Positions 1 to 7,592 of a stretch of DNA of 64,000 nt are shown here, piece after piece; the stretch's first letter is position 1; each line of letters starts with the position of its first letter. This DNA is from Candidatus Peribacteraceae bacterium (GTDB taxonomy: Bacteria > Patescibacteriota > Gracilibacteria > Peribacterales > Peribacteraceae). The notes under the pieces are model-generated. The model had not been told where the DNA came from, searched no databases, and saw only the letters and a program-made list of their open reading frames with translations. Position numbers and translations under genes: made by a program. The stretch covers positions 1 to 64,000 of the forward strand of contig JAQUKV010000003.1 in NCBI GenBank assembly GCA_028718905.1, given 5' to 3'.

Positions 1-148
1 ATAGTTATATTGGAAGTCGTAGGCTGCGCAGCCTCATGCGCTGGTTTCTTGTCATTTGTGCCTTCGGCCTTTTGTTCGTCGCCATGTAATCTCGCGGAGG
101 TCACCCGTCTGCGGTTCTTTGTGATTGCACGAAATGGATACGTGGTTC

Positions 149-225
149 AATTGTTACATTGCTGTGATATGAGTAATGCAACAGATTCGCCGAGCGCTTG
201 CGAACAATTTAACAATGTAACAATT
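149..225. repeat. 13-bp perfect inverted repeat in a gene-free stretch
   Basis: Bases 149-161 and 213-225 are perfect reverse complements (AATTGTTACATTG and its complement), separated by 51 bases. The stretch 1-232 lies downstream of the small leftward gene at 233-676 and holds no gene I can support. The arms are too far apart for a normal terminator. They could be the ends of a decayed small element or a long-range hairpin. Confidence 0.5.
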
Positions 226-232
226 CGCTCAG

Positions 233-676
233 TCACGCCGCCTTTTTGAACTGTCCCAGATACCGCTCGCTGAACTTTTGTGAAACGGGAACCGCTTCGG
301 CCACCTTGCCCTCGGGAACGACGACAAGCTGATCAACATGCGTATTGGCATCGGGTTGCACTGCAAGTGTGAAATCCCCTTTCTCAAGCGCCTGCGTGAG
401 CCCTGTCGAGAGATGGAGCGAATGGAGAACGGACGGGAGCCCTTCATTGCGGATATCCTCCTGTACCTGCGCACGCAGCGCTTCGGCCAGCTTCGGCTCC
501 AATTCCATGGCCAACGCGAGCTCCGCCAGAAGCTCATTGCGCTCCATTTCACGTTCCAGATCTTCGGGCCCCTTGACCTTCTCACGGAGCCTCTCGTACT
601 CGGCGGGACTGCGCAGTCGCTCGCGGATGCGTTGACGTTCCTGTGACGGAATGCGATCGAGCCAGGAGTCGGACAT
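233..676 (-). CDS. hypothetical protein, charged helical, 147 aa
   Basis: I do not recognise a family. The protein (starting MSDSWLDRIPSQERQRI) is rich in Glu, Arg and Leu and is predicted helical over residues 10-90, followed by a more mixed C-terminal half ending in SERYLGQFKKAA. The frame is open for 27 more codons upstream, but those codons come from a polypyrimidine repeat (Leu/Pro/Phe run), so I place the start at the ATG at 676. A -10-like TATCCT (683-688) lies six bases before that ATG, which fits the near-leaderless pattern seen elsewhere in the window. It is the next gene after nrdJ on the same strand but is separated from it by the repeat array at 691-998, so it is probably a separate unit. 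Confidence 0.6.
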   Translation of the reverse strand: MSDSWLDRIPSQERQRIRERLRSPAEYERLREKVKGPEDLEREMERNELLAELALAMELEPKLAEALRAQVQEDIRNEGLPSVLHSLHLSTGLTQALEKGDFTLAVQPDANTHVDQLVVVPEGKVAEAVPVSQKFSERYLGQFKKAA

Positions 677-690
677 GGACGAAGGATACC

Positions 691-799
691 AAGGAAGCAG
701 AAGAAGTAGAAGAAATAGAGGAAGTAGAGGAAGTAGAGGAAACGGAGGAAAACACATTCTCCTCTGCTTCTTCTGTTTCCTTTGTTTCCTCTGTTTTCT
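691..799. repeat. long polypurine/polypyrimidine imperfect hairpin
   Basis: Bases 691-750 are an almost pure purine tract built from units like GAAGTAGAG, followed by an almost pure pyrimidine tract (757-799) that can fold back on it. It starts right after the last ghost copy of the nrdJ tail, in the direction of nrdJ transcription. Comparable hairpins follow the ghost tails of purN (36151-36268) and rny (54385-54492), so it probably belongs to the ancestral 3' end and may act as a large terminator. Confidence 0.6.
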
Positions 800-943
800 T
801 TAGCTACACCCACTGGTCGCCCCACCCTTCGACTCCGCTCAGGGTGGTACCCTCTTTCACTACAACCAGATGTCGCTCCGCCCTTCGACTCGCTTGGCTC
901 GCTCAGGGTGGCGCTGTCTTTAGCTACAACCAGAAGTGCCGCC
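800..943 (-). pseudogene. three ghost copies of the nrdJ 3' end separated by REP palindromes
   Basis: On the minus strand, bases 943-920, 879-856 and 823-800 read GGTSGCS-stop, GATSGCS (stop changed to GAA) and GATSGCS-stop. The real end of nrdJ (998-975) reads GATSGCS-stop. The four copies differ at almost every third codon position, and one Ser codon is AGT instead of TCN, so identity is kept at the protein level and not at the DNA level. Between the copies are REP-like palindromes of the CCCTGAGC...GTCGAAGGG type (about 830-848 and 883-908, and a degenerate one near 947-966). Spacing is 55-64 bases. Alternative: the 24-base unit belongs to the repeat and supplied nrdJ with its tail. Confidence 0.6.
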
Positions 944-974
944 ACCCATTCGGCAAACTCAGGGTGTCGCGACG

Positions 975-3900
975 TCAACTACAACCCGACGTCGCTCCAC
1001 AATCCAGACACACCTCACAGGAGCCGTTGCGTTTGACGCGTACCCCGCCGCAGCCCGAACAGACGGAGCCGGTGAACCCCTGCTGCCGCGCGGTTTCTAT
1101 GTGTGAGGATGCGGGTGACGCAAAGCGCGGGGCATCCGTCACCGGAAGTGATGTCTGCGCGACATGGGCGTATCCGCCCGCCTGCGCTCCCTCATCCACG
1201 ATCGGCAGGGACATGGCAAAGGCATCCTTGCTCTTGCTCCCCTCGCGGTACGCCTGCTCCACGAGCTCATGGTTGTGAAAACGCATCGCACTGTCTTTGG
1301 GCAGGAATTTGAGCGCGAGCCAGCGTCCGAGGTAATCCATGATGCTCTGCACCATCGGAATTTCTTTGTTGGTCGTCATCCCCATCGGCTCGAAACGCGT
1401 GCGGACGAGCTTCTCGCACAGAACCTCGAGCGGCACCCCGTACTGCAGGTTCATCGAGAGACTGAGCGCCAGCGTATCCATCACGCCCGAGAGCGTGGAA
1501 CCCTCTTTGGCCATCTTGATGAAGATTTCTCCGGGCTTGCCGTCCTCGTAAAGCCCCACATGCAGGTACCCCTCGTGCCCCGCCAGCGAGAACTTGTGCG
1601 TGAGGGAGGGACGCTCATCGGGGAGCTTGCGACGGCGCGGCACCTCTTTGATCACGATTTTTTCGACCACCTCGCGGCGGACAACGGGCTCCTCCTGCTC
1701 CTTCTGCTCCGTCTTGGCATGCTTGCGGGTGCGGGCTGCGAGCGGCTGGCTTAATTTGCAGCCGTCACGGTAGAGGGCATTTGCCTTCAGTCCGAGCTTC
1801 CACGAGAGAAGATAGGCATTCTTGATATCCTCCACCGTCGCCTCGTTGGGCAGGTTGATGGTCTTTGAAATGGCCCCCGTGATGAACGGCTGCACCGCCG
1901 CCATCATGCGGATGTGTCCCTCTACAGAGATCAGGCGCTTACCGTGTTTGCCGCAGCGACTCGCACAATCGAACACCGACAGATGTTCGGGTTTGAGATG
2001 CGGGGCCCCCTCCACGGTCATCTGTCCGCAGACAACGATGTTCGCCGCCTCGATCTGTTCTTCGGTGTAGCCGAGAGCGGTGAGAAGATCGAATGCGGGA
2101 TCAACGGTGCGTTCGGGCGGGAATCCGAGACGCGTGAGCGTATCCTGCCCGAGCGTCCACTTGGTGAAGACCGCCCGAAAGTCGAAAATCTGCGGAAGGC
2201 TCTTTTCGATCAGAGCGATGTCTTCGTCGGTGAGCCCTTTGCGCTTGAGCGATTCATTGTTGATAAAAGGGGTGCCCTTAAGACTCAATGTCCCCAGAAC
2301 ATACTGCAGAATGTCGTGGATCTGTTCCTCGGTGTACCGGAGCAGACGGAGAGCCGGCTCCATCGACTGGTTCACGATCTTCATGTAGCCGCCACCCGCG
2401 AGCTTCTTGAACTTGACGAGGGCAAAATCCGGTTCCAGCCCTGTTGTGTCGCAATCCATCAGAAGACCGATCGTGCCCGTAGGCGCGATCACCGTTACCT
2501 GCGCATTGCGGTAGCCGTGCTGTTCACCCAACGCCAGCGCGCGATCCCAGCATTCTTTGGCCAGCGCAAGAAGGGACGGCGGGGCCAGACGCTGGTCAAT
2601 GCCCATCGGCAGGACCGACAGCCCTTCGTACTCCCGTGCGGGGGCGTCGTAGACGGCGCGCCGGTGGTTGCGGATCACGCGGAGCATGGAGTCGCGGTTC
2701 TCGGCAAAGCGCGCGAATGCACCGAGCTTCTCGGCCATTTCGGCGGAGGCCGCATACGATTCGCCCGTCATGATCGCCGTCAGCACCCCCGCCCACGCGC
2801 GCGCCTGCGGTGAATCGTAGGCGATGCCCATCCGCATCAGCATCGCACCCAGATTGGCGTGGCCGAGACCCAGAGTGCGGTAGAGGTAACTGAGCTCCGC
2901 GATGTCGCGGCTGGGGAACTGCGCCATCAAGACCGAGATCTCGAGCACGATCGTCCAAAGCCGGATGGCGTGCCGAAACTCCTCCGTTTTAAATGATGCA
3001 TGCTGTTCATCGTAGAACTTGAGCACATTGAGGGATGCCAGATTGCACGCCGTGTTATCCACGAACATGTACTCGCTGCAGGGATTAGAGGCATTGATCC
3101 GTCCGGCGGCGGGGCAGGTGTGCCACTCGTTGATCGTGGTGTCGTACTGCACGCCGGGATCGGCGCACGCCCACGCGGCGAAACCGATCTTCTCCCACAA
3201 TTCCCGCGCCTTGAGGGTCTTGCACGCAGCGGGCTTGCGGCCTTCCTGTTCGGCACGGCGCTTCTCGGTACGCCAGAGAAGATCCCAATCCTGATCCTTC
3301 TCGACCGCCTCGAAGAACGCATGGGGAATGCGGACGGAATTGTTGGAATTCTGCCCCGAGACGGTCTGGTAGGCCTCGTCGTTGAAATCGGTGGAATAAC
3401 CGGCATCGGCGAGAGCCGCCACTTTCTTCTCCTCTTTCGATTTCCACTCGATGAATTCCACGATATCCGGATGATCGAGATCGAGACAAACCATCTTCGC
3501 GGCGCGGCGCGTGGTGCCGCCGGACTTGATGGCGCCTGCGGCGCGGTCACCGATCTTGAGAAAGCTCATGAGACCCGAGCTCATCCCGCCGCCCGACAGC
3601 GGCTCGCCCGACGCGCGCAGACGCGAGAAATTCGTGCCCGTGCCGGACCCGTACTTGAAGAGGCGCGCCTCGCGCACCCACAGGTCCATGATGCCGCCAG
3701 GATTCACCATGTCGTCATGGACAGAGAGGATAAAGCAGGCGTGCGGCTGGGGATGCGTGTACGAGTCTGTGCTCTCCTGCACCTCGCCGGTCCTGGGGTC
3801 GGCGAAGTAGTGGCCCTGCGCGGGCCCCGTGATGCCATAGGCGTAATGAAGCCCCGTATTGAACCACTGGGGGCTGTTGGGCGCGGCCATCTGGTGTACG

Positions 3901-4367
3901 AGCATGTAGGCCATCTCGTCCTCGAAGGCCTGCGCGTCCTGCGCCGTCTCGAAATACCCCTCCTGCTGGCCCCAGTGCCGCCAGCACCCCGCGAGGCGGC
4001 GGATGACCTGTTTGACACTTCGTTCCGGCCCCGTAACGACATTGCCATCCGCATCGTGGAGCAGATTGCCCTGCGCATCGACCTGCGGCGTTCCGGCACG
4101 CCGGAAGTACTTGCTGACCATGATATCCGTGGCCATCTGGCTCCATGCGGCGGGAATCTCGGCTCCATCCATTTCGAACACCACCGACCCGTCGGGATTC
4201 TTGATGCGACTGGTACGCCGCTCATAGACGACCTCTTCGAGGGGATCTGAACCGGGTGTCGTGAAGAGGCGCCGGATTGAGAGCCCGCTCCCGCGGTGAA
4301 ACTGCCCAGCCGATGCTTCGTGCCTGGCAGAGTGAGAGAGCTTGGATGACGGAGAAATCGGTTGCAT
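975..4367 (-). CDS. nrdJ: adenosylcobalamin-dependent (class II) ribonucleoside-diphosphate reductase
   Basis: The enzyme makes deoxyribonucleotides with a B12-generated thiyl radical, so it needs neither oxygen nor a small subunit. The 1130-residue protein has the class II core with PNSPQWFNTGLHY, NPCSEYMF and DTTGLEPDFALVKF, then a TSCPD-type domain at about 917-1015 (HKFSLAGHEG ... LALKFL) and a Cys-rich tail (CSGCGG ... CEVCLDCGATSGCS) expected to shuttle electrons to the active site. Length and layout match the B12-dependent NrdJ family (TIGR02504-like). The start MQPISPSS follows a pyrimidine-rich leader without a Shine-Dalgarno. Two NrdR boxes and a good promoter lie upstream. Its last seven codons are repeated three times downstream. 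No cobalamin synthesis gene is seen, so B12 is presumably scavenged. Confidence 0.96.
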   Translation of the reverse strand: MQPISPSSKLSHSARHEASAGQFHRGSGLSIRRLFTTPGSDPLEEVVYERRTSRIKNPDGSVVFEMDGAEIPAAWSQMATDIMVSKYFRRAGTPQVDAQGNLLHDADGNVVTGPERSVKQVIRRLAGCWRHWGQQEGYFETAQDAQAFEDEMAYMLVHQMAAPNSPQWFNTGLHYAYGITGPAQGHYFADPRTGEVQESTDSYTHPQPHACFILSVHDDMVNPGGIMDLWVREARLFKYGSGTGTNFSRLRASGEPLSGGGMSSGLMSFLKIGDRAAGAIKSGGTTRRAAKMVCLDLDHPDIVEFIEWKSKEEKKVAALADAGYSTDFNDEAYQTVSGQNSNNSVRIPHAFFEAVEKDQDWDLLWRTEKRRAEQEGRKPAACKTLKARELWEKIGFAAWACADPGVQYDTTINEWHTCPAAGRINASNPCSEYMFVDNTACNLASLNVLKFYDEQHASFKTEEFRHAIRLWTIVLEISVLMAQFPSRDIAELSYLYRTLGLGHANLGAMLMRMGIAYDSPQARAWAGVLTAIMTGESYAASAEMAEKLGAFARFAENRDSMLRVIRNHRRAVYDAPAREYEGLSVLPMGIDQRLAPPSLLALAKECWDRALALGEQHGYRNAQVTVIAPTGTIGLLMDCDTTGLEPDFALVKFKKLAGGGYMKIVNQSMEPALRLLRYTEEQIHDILQYVLGTLSLKGTPFINNESLKRKGLTDEDIALIEKSLPQIFDFRAVFTKWTLGQDTLTRLGFPPERTVDPAFDLLTALGYTEEQIEAANIVVCGQMTVEGAPHLKPEHLSVFDCASRCGKHGKRLISVEGHIRMMAAVQPFITGAISKTINLPNEATVEDIKNAYLLSWKLGLKANALYRDGCKLSQPLAARTRKHAKTEQKEQEEPVVRREVVEKIVIKEVPRRRKLPDERPSLTHKFSLAGHEGYLHVGLYEDGKPGEIFIKMAKEGSTLSGVMDTLALSLSMNLQYGVPLEVLCEKLVRTRFEPMGMTTNKEIPMVQSIMDYLGRWLALKFLPKDSAMRFHNHELVEQAYREGSKSKDAFAMSLPIVDEGAQAGGYAHVAQTSLPVTDAPRFASPASSHIETARQQGFTGSVCSGCGGVRVKRNGSCEVCLDCGATSGCS

Positions 4368-4392
4368 GGCGGAGAGGCGTAAGGAAAGGATG

Positions 4393-4408
4393 ACACATCA
4401 TCTTGTGT
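4393..4408. promoter_or_regulatory. NrdR box 1 upstream of nrdJ
   Basis: A 16-bp near-palindrome with ACAC and GTGT ends (ACACATCATCTTGTGT) matches the published NrdR consensus acaCwAtATaTwGtgt at 13 of 16 positions by eye. It lies 26 bp before the nrdJ start codon. Its start is exactly 32 bp from that of box 2, the three-turn spacing typical of paired NrdR boxes. Confidence 0.7.
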
Positions 4409-4424
4409 GTCACCCCGTGCAATC

Positions 4425-4440
4425 ACACAAGATATTGATG
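4425..4440. promoter_or_regulatory. NrdR box 2, overlapping the nrdJ -10 box
   Basis: ACACAAGATATTGATG matches the core CwAtATaTwG of the NrdR consensus at 9 of 10 positions. It covers the -10 hexamer at 4429-4434, so NrdR binding would block RNA polymerase. NrdR is the usual dNTP-sensing repressor of reductase genes. Its gene is not in this window. Confidence 0.7.
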
Positions 4441-4457
4441 GTCATAGGTCCGGTCAA
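4429..4457 (-). promoter_or_regulatory. nrdJ promoter
   Basis: On the minus strand, TTGACC (4457-4452), a 17-bp spacer and TATCTT (4434-4429) form a good sigma-70 type promoter. Transcription should start near 4422, giving a leader of about 55 nt that contains NrdR box 1. Confidence 0.65.
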
Positions 4458-4590
4458 ATTTCTGCACTGCACCGTTGCGACACGAACCGACCACGGCAAA
4501 AGGGGGTCACTGTCGCACAAATTACGGCGAGAGGGAAGATGTCCTCTTGGTGAGTGCGAATCATTTTCCAAAAGCAGTAAAGGAGAAATA

Positions 4591-4611
4591 CTCTCCGCCT
4601 CTTCCGGAGAG
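4591..4611 (-). terminator. possible weak terminator after the Nramp gene
   Basis: A 7-bp stem (CTCTCCG/CGGAGAG) with a 7-base loop lies 20 bases after the Nramp stop codon on the minus strand and is followed by TATTT. The T tract is short, so the call is weak. The rest of 4458-4590 shows no gene I can support. Confidence 0.3.
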
Positions 4612-4629
4612 GATCTGTAAAAAATTCCC

Positions 4630-5898
4630 CTAGAAGAGGATTGTCAGAAGCAGAACACCCGCCGCCAGAGACATAAGCAGTGTGATCGACCACCCGAGCA
4701 CATTGGACAGGCGTGTATTGACCCGTGCGCCCATTACGGAACGGTTGTTGCTGATGAGCAGAATGATGACGAGCAGCGGCGGGGCGATGATCCCGTTCAG
4801 AATCGCCGCAAAGTAGAGCATCTGAAACGCAGGAACCTTCAGCAGATTGACGAGGAGCCCGATGGCCGTGGAAACCACGATCACGGCATAGAATCCGGGT
4901 GCCTGCCGTGCCGTGCGAAAGAGCCCCTCCTTCCACCCGAACGCCTCGGAAATCGCATACGAAGCGGAGCCGGCGAGAATGGGAACCGCCAGAAGACCTG
5001 TTCCGATGATGCCGGCGGCGAAGAGGAGTGAGGCAAACCGGCCTGCGAGCGGTTGCAGAATCGCCGCGGCCTCGGCTGCCGTGGCAACCGCGCGGATGCC
5101 GTGGGATCCGAGTGTCGTGGCCGCCGTCGTGATGATGAAGAATGTCATGAGATTGCTGAACACCATGCCGAATGCCGTATCGAGCCGCATGGACGTGATG
5201 TCCCGCCGCGTGATGTGCGGCCGGCCCCTGCCCATATCGCGCAGCTGATGGTGTTCCACTTCCTCCTCGACCTCTTCATCGGCCTGCCAGAAGAAAAGAT
5301 AGGGTGAGATGGTGGTTCCGAAGAGCGCCACGATGTTCACCAGATACTCCTTCGTGAAGGAAACGGATGGCAGCAGCGTTGCGCGCAGAATGGCCGTCCA
5401 CGGCTCGGTGACGGTGAAGGCCGCAAGCACGTAGGCGAGCAACGAAACACACAGCACTTTGAGCACTTTGGCGTACGCGCAATAGGACACAAAAACTTCG
5501 AGCACGAGGATGAGCATCGTGAACGCAAACAGCCACCCCACTGACGGCATGCCCGTCACAAGTTCCATCGCGTCCGCCATCGCGCCCAGATCCGCGCCGA
5601 TGTTGACGGTATTGGCGACGAAGAGCAGGCTGACCACCGCCGTGAGGAGCAGAGGCGAATAGTGCCTGCGCATGACCCCCGAAAGACCCTTGCCGGTCAC
5701 GAGACCGATCCGCCCGCACATCTCCTGCACGGCGATCATGAAGGGCGTGACGAACAAAGCGAACCACAGCTGCGTATAGCCGAATGCCGCTCCCGTCTGG
5801 GCATAGGTGCCGATGCCGGACGGATCGTCATCCGCCGCGCCGGTGATGAAGCCGGGGCCGATGGCGCGCAGAAACCTCCGGAACTTGGACTGCTTCAC
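4630..5898 (-). CDS. Nramp (SLC11)-family divalent cation transporter, NRMT-like
   Basis: A 422-residue membrane protein with about 11 helices and the SLC11 fold. In classical Nramp proteins helix 1 has DPGN and helix 6 has MPH, which bind Mn2+ or Fe2+. Here helix 1 reads DDDPSGIGTYAQ, so the Asn position is Gly, and helix 6 reads TTISPYLFFWQA, so Met and His are replaced by Ser and Tyr. Loss of the Asn and Met ligands is what distinguishes the Nramp-related magnesium transporters, so Mg2+ is a plausible substrate (inference). The acidic stretch ADEEVEEEVEHH follows helix 6. The start is GTG, with TACAGT (5907-5912) eight bases before it. It lies upstream of nrdJ on the same strand, but nrdJ has its own promoter. 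Confidence 0.85.
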   Translation of the reverse strand: MKQSKFRRFLRAIGPGFITGAADDDPSGIGTYAQTGAAFGYTQLWFALFVTPFMIAVQEMCGRIGLVTGKGLSGVMRRHYSPLLLTAVVSLLFVANTVNIGADLGAMADAMELVTGMPSVGWLFAFTMLILVLEVFVSYCAYAKVLKVLCVSLLAYVLAAFTVTEPWTAILRATLLPSVSFTKEYLVNIVALFGTTISPYLFFWQADEEVEEEVEHHQLRDMGRGRPHITRRDITSMRLDTAFGMVFSNLMTFFIITTAATTLGSHGIRAVATAAEAAAILQPLAGRFASLLFAAGIIGTGLLAVPILAGSASYAISEAFGWKEGLFRTARQAPGFYAVIVVSTAIGLLVNLLKVPAFQMLYFAAILNGIIAPPLLVIILLISNNRSVMGARVNTRLSNVLGWSITLLMSLAAGVLLLTILF

Positions 5899-5927
5899 GG
5901 AAGGTTACTGTAGGGCAGAAGAGGGCT

Positions 5928-6923
5928 TTATGAAAGCGATATGCCTTCGCCGGCACCCATCAGAACAACCTCCTCATCCACTGCGCCCGCATCCCGAAAG
6001 CTCTGCCACGTCTTCGCCCCGCCTTCGATCAGGACAGAAGCGATGCCATGGAAATCCCGGACGGGAGTCGTGAGCGCGCTCCAGAGTATCGGGAGATCGA
6101 AGAAAACGGCACTCAGAGGGACTTCCGCAATCCTTACTCCCCTTTCCAGAAGCTCCTGCCGTTTTGCGGGATCCGATCCCGGAGCAACAACGACCATCGT
6201 TCCCGCGGCGAGCGGTTCGCCGACCACCCGAGCCGTGAGCGGAATCCTGAGATGCGGATCGAGGATGATGCGCAACGGCGATGGAAGCTGCAACCCAAAC
6301 CGATTCGTCAGCTGCGGATCATCCGTAATCACCGTCTGCACGCCCACAAGGATGGCGTCGTGGCGGGCACGGAGCCACTGGTGCGTCCAGCTGTTTTGCT
6401 CCTCAGACGTGATCTGGAGCGGGCTGCCATCCGGTTTGGCGATGGCCCCGCTCTTCGTCCGGGCACTGCGCATCGTCACCCACGGACGTCCTTTCGTGCG
6501 CAGTGAAATGAAGCCGCGGTTCAGCCACTCGCACCGCGCGCGTTCGACGGGACCCGTAACGCGGATTCCTGCCTTGAGCAGGCAGGCAATCCCCTTCCCC
6601 GCAACCCGCAGATCAGGATCCACCATACCGAACACCACATGTTTGACTCCCCTCTCGCGGATGATGTCGGTGCAGGCGGGAGTCTTCCCTTGGTGGCAAC
6701 AGGGCTCCAGATTCACCACGAGCGTATCGGACGGCCGGATGACGTCCTTGAAATCCTCCAGAAGGGCGCGCTCCGCATGCGGCTTGCCGAATTCCTCATG
6801 GAATGCCTCCGCGATGATCGCTCCATCGCGCACAAGCACCGCACCGACGAGCGGGTTTGTGCCCACTTTGCCGCGGCCGTGTTCGGCGAGGGTGAGGCAA
6901 CGGTGGATGAATGGCTCATGCAT
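5928..6923 (-). CDS. ribD: bifunctional riboflavin biosynthesis deaminase/reductase RibD
   Basis: It deaminates the pyrimidine produced by GTP cyclohydrolase II and then reduces the ribose side chain, two steps of riboflavin synthesis. The N-terminal cytidine-deaminase-like domain (about 1-145) has zinc ligands in HAERALL and PCCHQGKTPAC. The C-terminal reductase domain (about 150-330) starts at GRPWVTMRSARTKSG and contains ARHDAILVGVQTVITDDP. The start MHEPFIHRC is the first ATG after a CATACT box six bases upstream. An upstream in-frame extension of six codons is less likely. It follows hisIE by 60 bases on the same strand and may be cotranscribed. No other rib gene is present. Confidence 0.93.
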   Translation of the reverse strand: MHEPFIHRCLTLAEHGRGKVGTNPLVGAVLVRDGAIIAEAFHEEFGKPHAERALLEDFKDVIRPSDTLVVNLEPCCHQGKTPACTDIIRERGVKHVVFGMVDPDLRVAGKGIACLLKAGIRVTGPVERARCEWLNRGFISLRTKGRPWVTMRSARTKSGAIAKPDGSPLQITSEEQNSWTHQWLRARHDAILVGVQTVITDDPQLTNRFGLQLPSPLRIILDPHLRIPLTARVVGEPLAAGTMVVVAPGSDPAKRQELLERGVRIAEVPLSAVFFDLPILWSALTTPVRDFHGIASVLIEGGAKTWQSFRDAGAVDEEVVLMGAGEGISLS

Positions 6924-6983
6924 GCCCCCAGTATGGCACAAGAAGTTCCATCAAGAGCGACCTTCGAACCTTCGTGTTCACTG

Positions 6984-7592
6984 TTATTTCCGTCTATCGC
7001 GTAATTCCTCCGCCACTTCGTTCAATTCGATCCCCTGTCCCCTCAGCAGAACAAACAGGTGATACAGGACATCCGCAGCCTCCTCGATTGTACGCTGTTT
7101 TCCCTCGTCTCTCGCAGCACGCACAACCTCCTCCGCCTCCTCCAATACCTTCGCACCGTACGCGCCAATGCCACCTTTCAGAAGAAGTCTCGTATAGGAA
7201 CCTTCCGAGCTGTTTTCCGCTCGTTGACGGATCGTCTCGGCGAGGTTGCCCAATGTTTCCAAAGCACTTTCCTCCATACTGAAACAGCTCTGCTCTCCTG
7301 TGTGACACGTCGGCCCCGTTGGGATCGCCCGGATGAGGAGTGCATCGCCGTCACAGTCGGATGAAGCTGAAACGAAGCTAAGCGTGTTCCCCGATGTTTC
7401 TCCTTTCTTCCAGAGCCTCTTCTTTGAACGACTGTAGAATGTCACGAAGCCGGTCATCTGAGTTTGGATCAGGGCCTCCTGATTCATATAGCCGAGCATG
7501 AGCACCCGCCCGACGTTCGCGTCCTGGATGATTGCCGGCAGGAAACCGTCCGGGTTCTTCCGCCATGCCAACGTCGTGAGATCGAGCGTCAT
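6984..7592 (-). CDS. hisI: bifunctional phosphoribosyl-AMP cyclohydrolase/phosphoribosyl-ATP pyrophosphatase HisIE
   Basis: It carries out steps 2 and 3 of histidine synthesis. The HisI domain (1-110) has SDCDGDALLI and the zinc motif PTGPTCHTGEQSC. The HisE domain (110-202) has the helical pattern SEGSYTRLLLKGG ... VLEEAEEVVRAA ... EEAADVLYHLFVLL typical of MazG-like pyrophosphatases. At 202 residues it has the normal size of fused HisIE. Its ATG overlaps the stop of the hisA-hisF gene by four bases, implying coupled translation. It is the last gene of the operon. Confidence 0.96.
   Translation of the reverse strand: MTLDLTTLAWRKNPDGFLPAIIQDANVGRVLMLGYMNQEALIQTQMTGFVTFYSRSKKRLWKKGETSGNTLSFVSASSDCDGDALLIRAIPTGPTCHTGEQSCFSMEESALETLGNLAETIRQRAENSSEGSYTRLLLKGGIGAYGAKVLEEAEEVVRAARDEGKQRTIEEAADVLYHLFVLLRGQGIELNEVAEELRDRRK

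Noticed and set aside
5..85. 26-codon basic reading frame on the minus strand (MATNKRPKAQMTRNQRMRLR...)
   Set aside because: Very short, no recognised family, no promoter or ribosome site; composition alone is not enough.
10..249. 79-codon plus-strand frame at the window start
   Set aside because: Cys-rich random-looking translation, no family, and it runs through the 13-bp inverted repeat.
691..799. CRISPR-like array because of short direct units
   Set aside because: Units are degenerate 6-9-mers without regular spacers and no cas gene is present.
800..1000. Simple tandem repeat of noncoding origin
   Set aside because: The conserved parts vary at third codon positions but keep the peptide GATSGCS, so gene-end ghosts explain it better; the simple-repeat reading is kept as an alternative.
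4368..4629. Cobalamin riboswitch before the B12-dependent reductase
   Set aside because: No B12-box-like sequence or fitting helices; the region is better explained by a promoter with two NrdR boxes.
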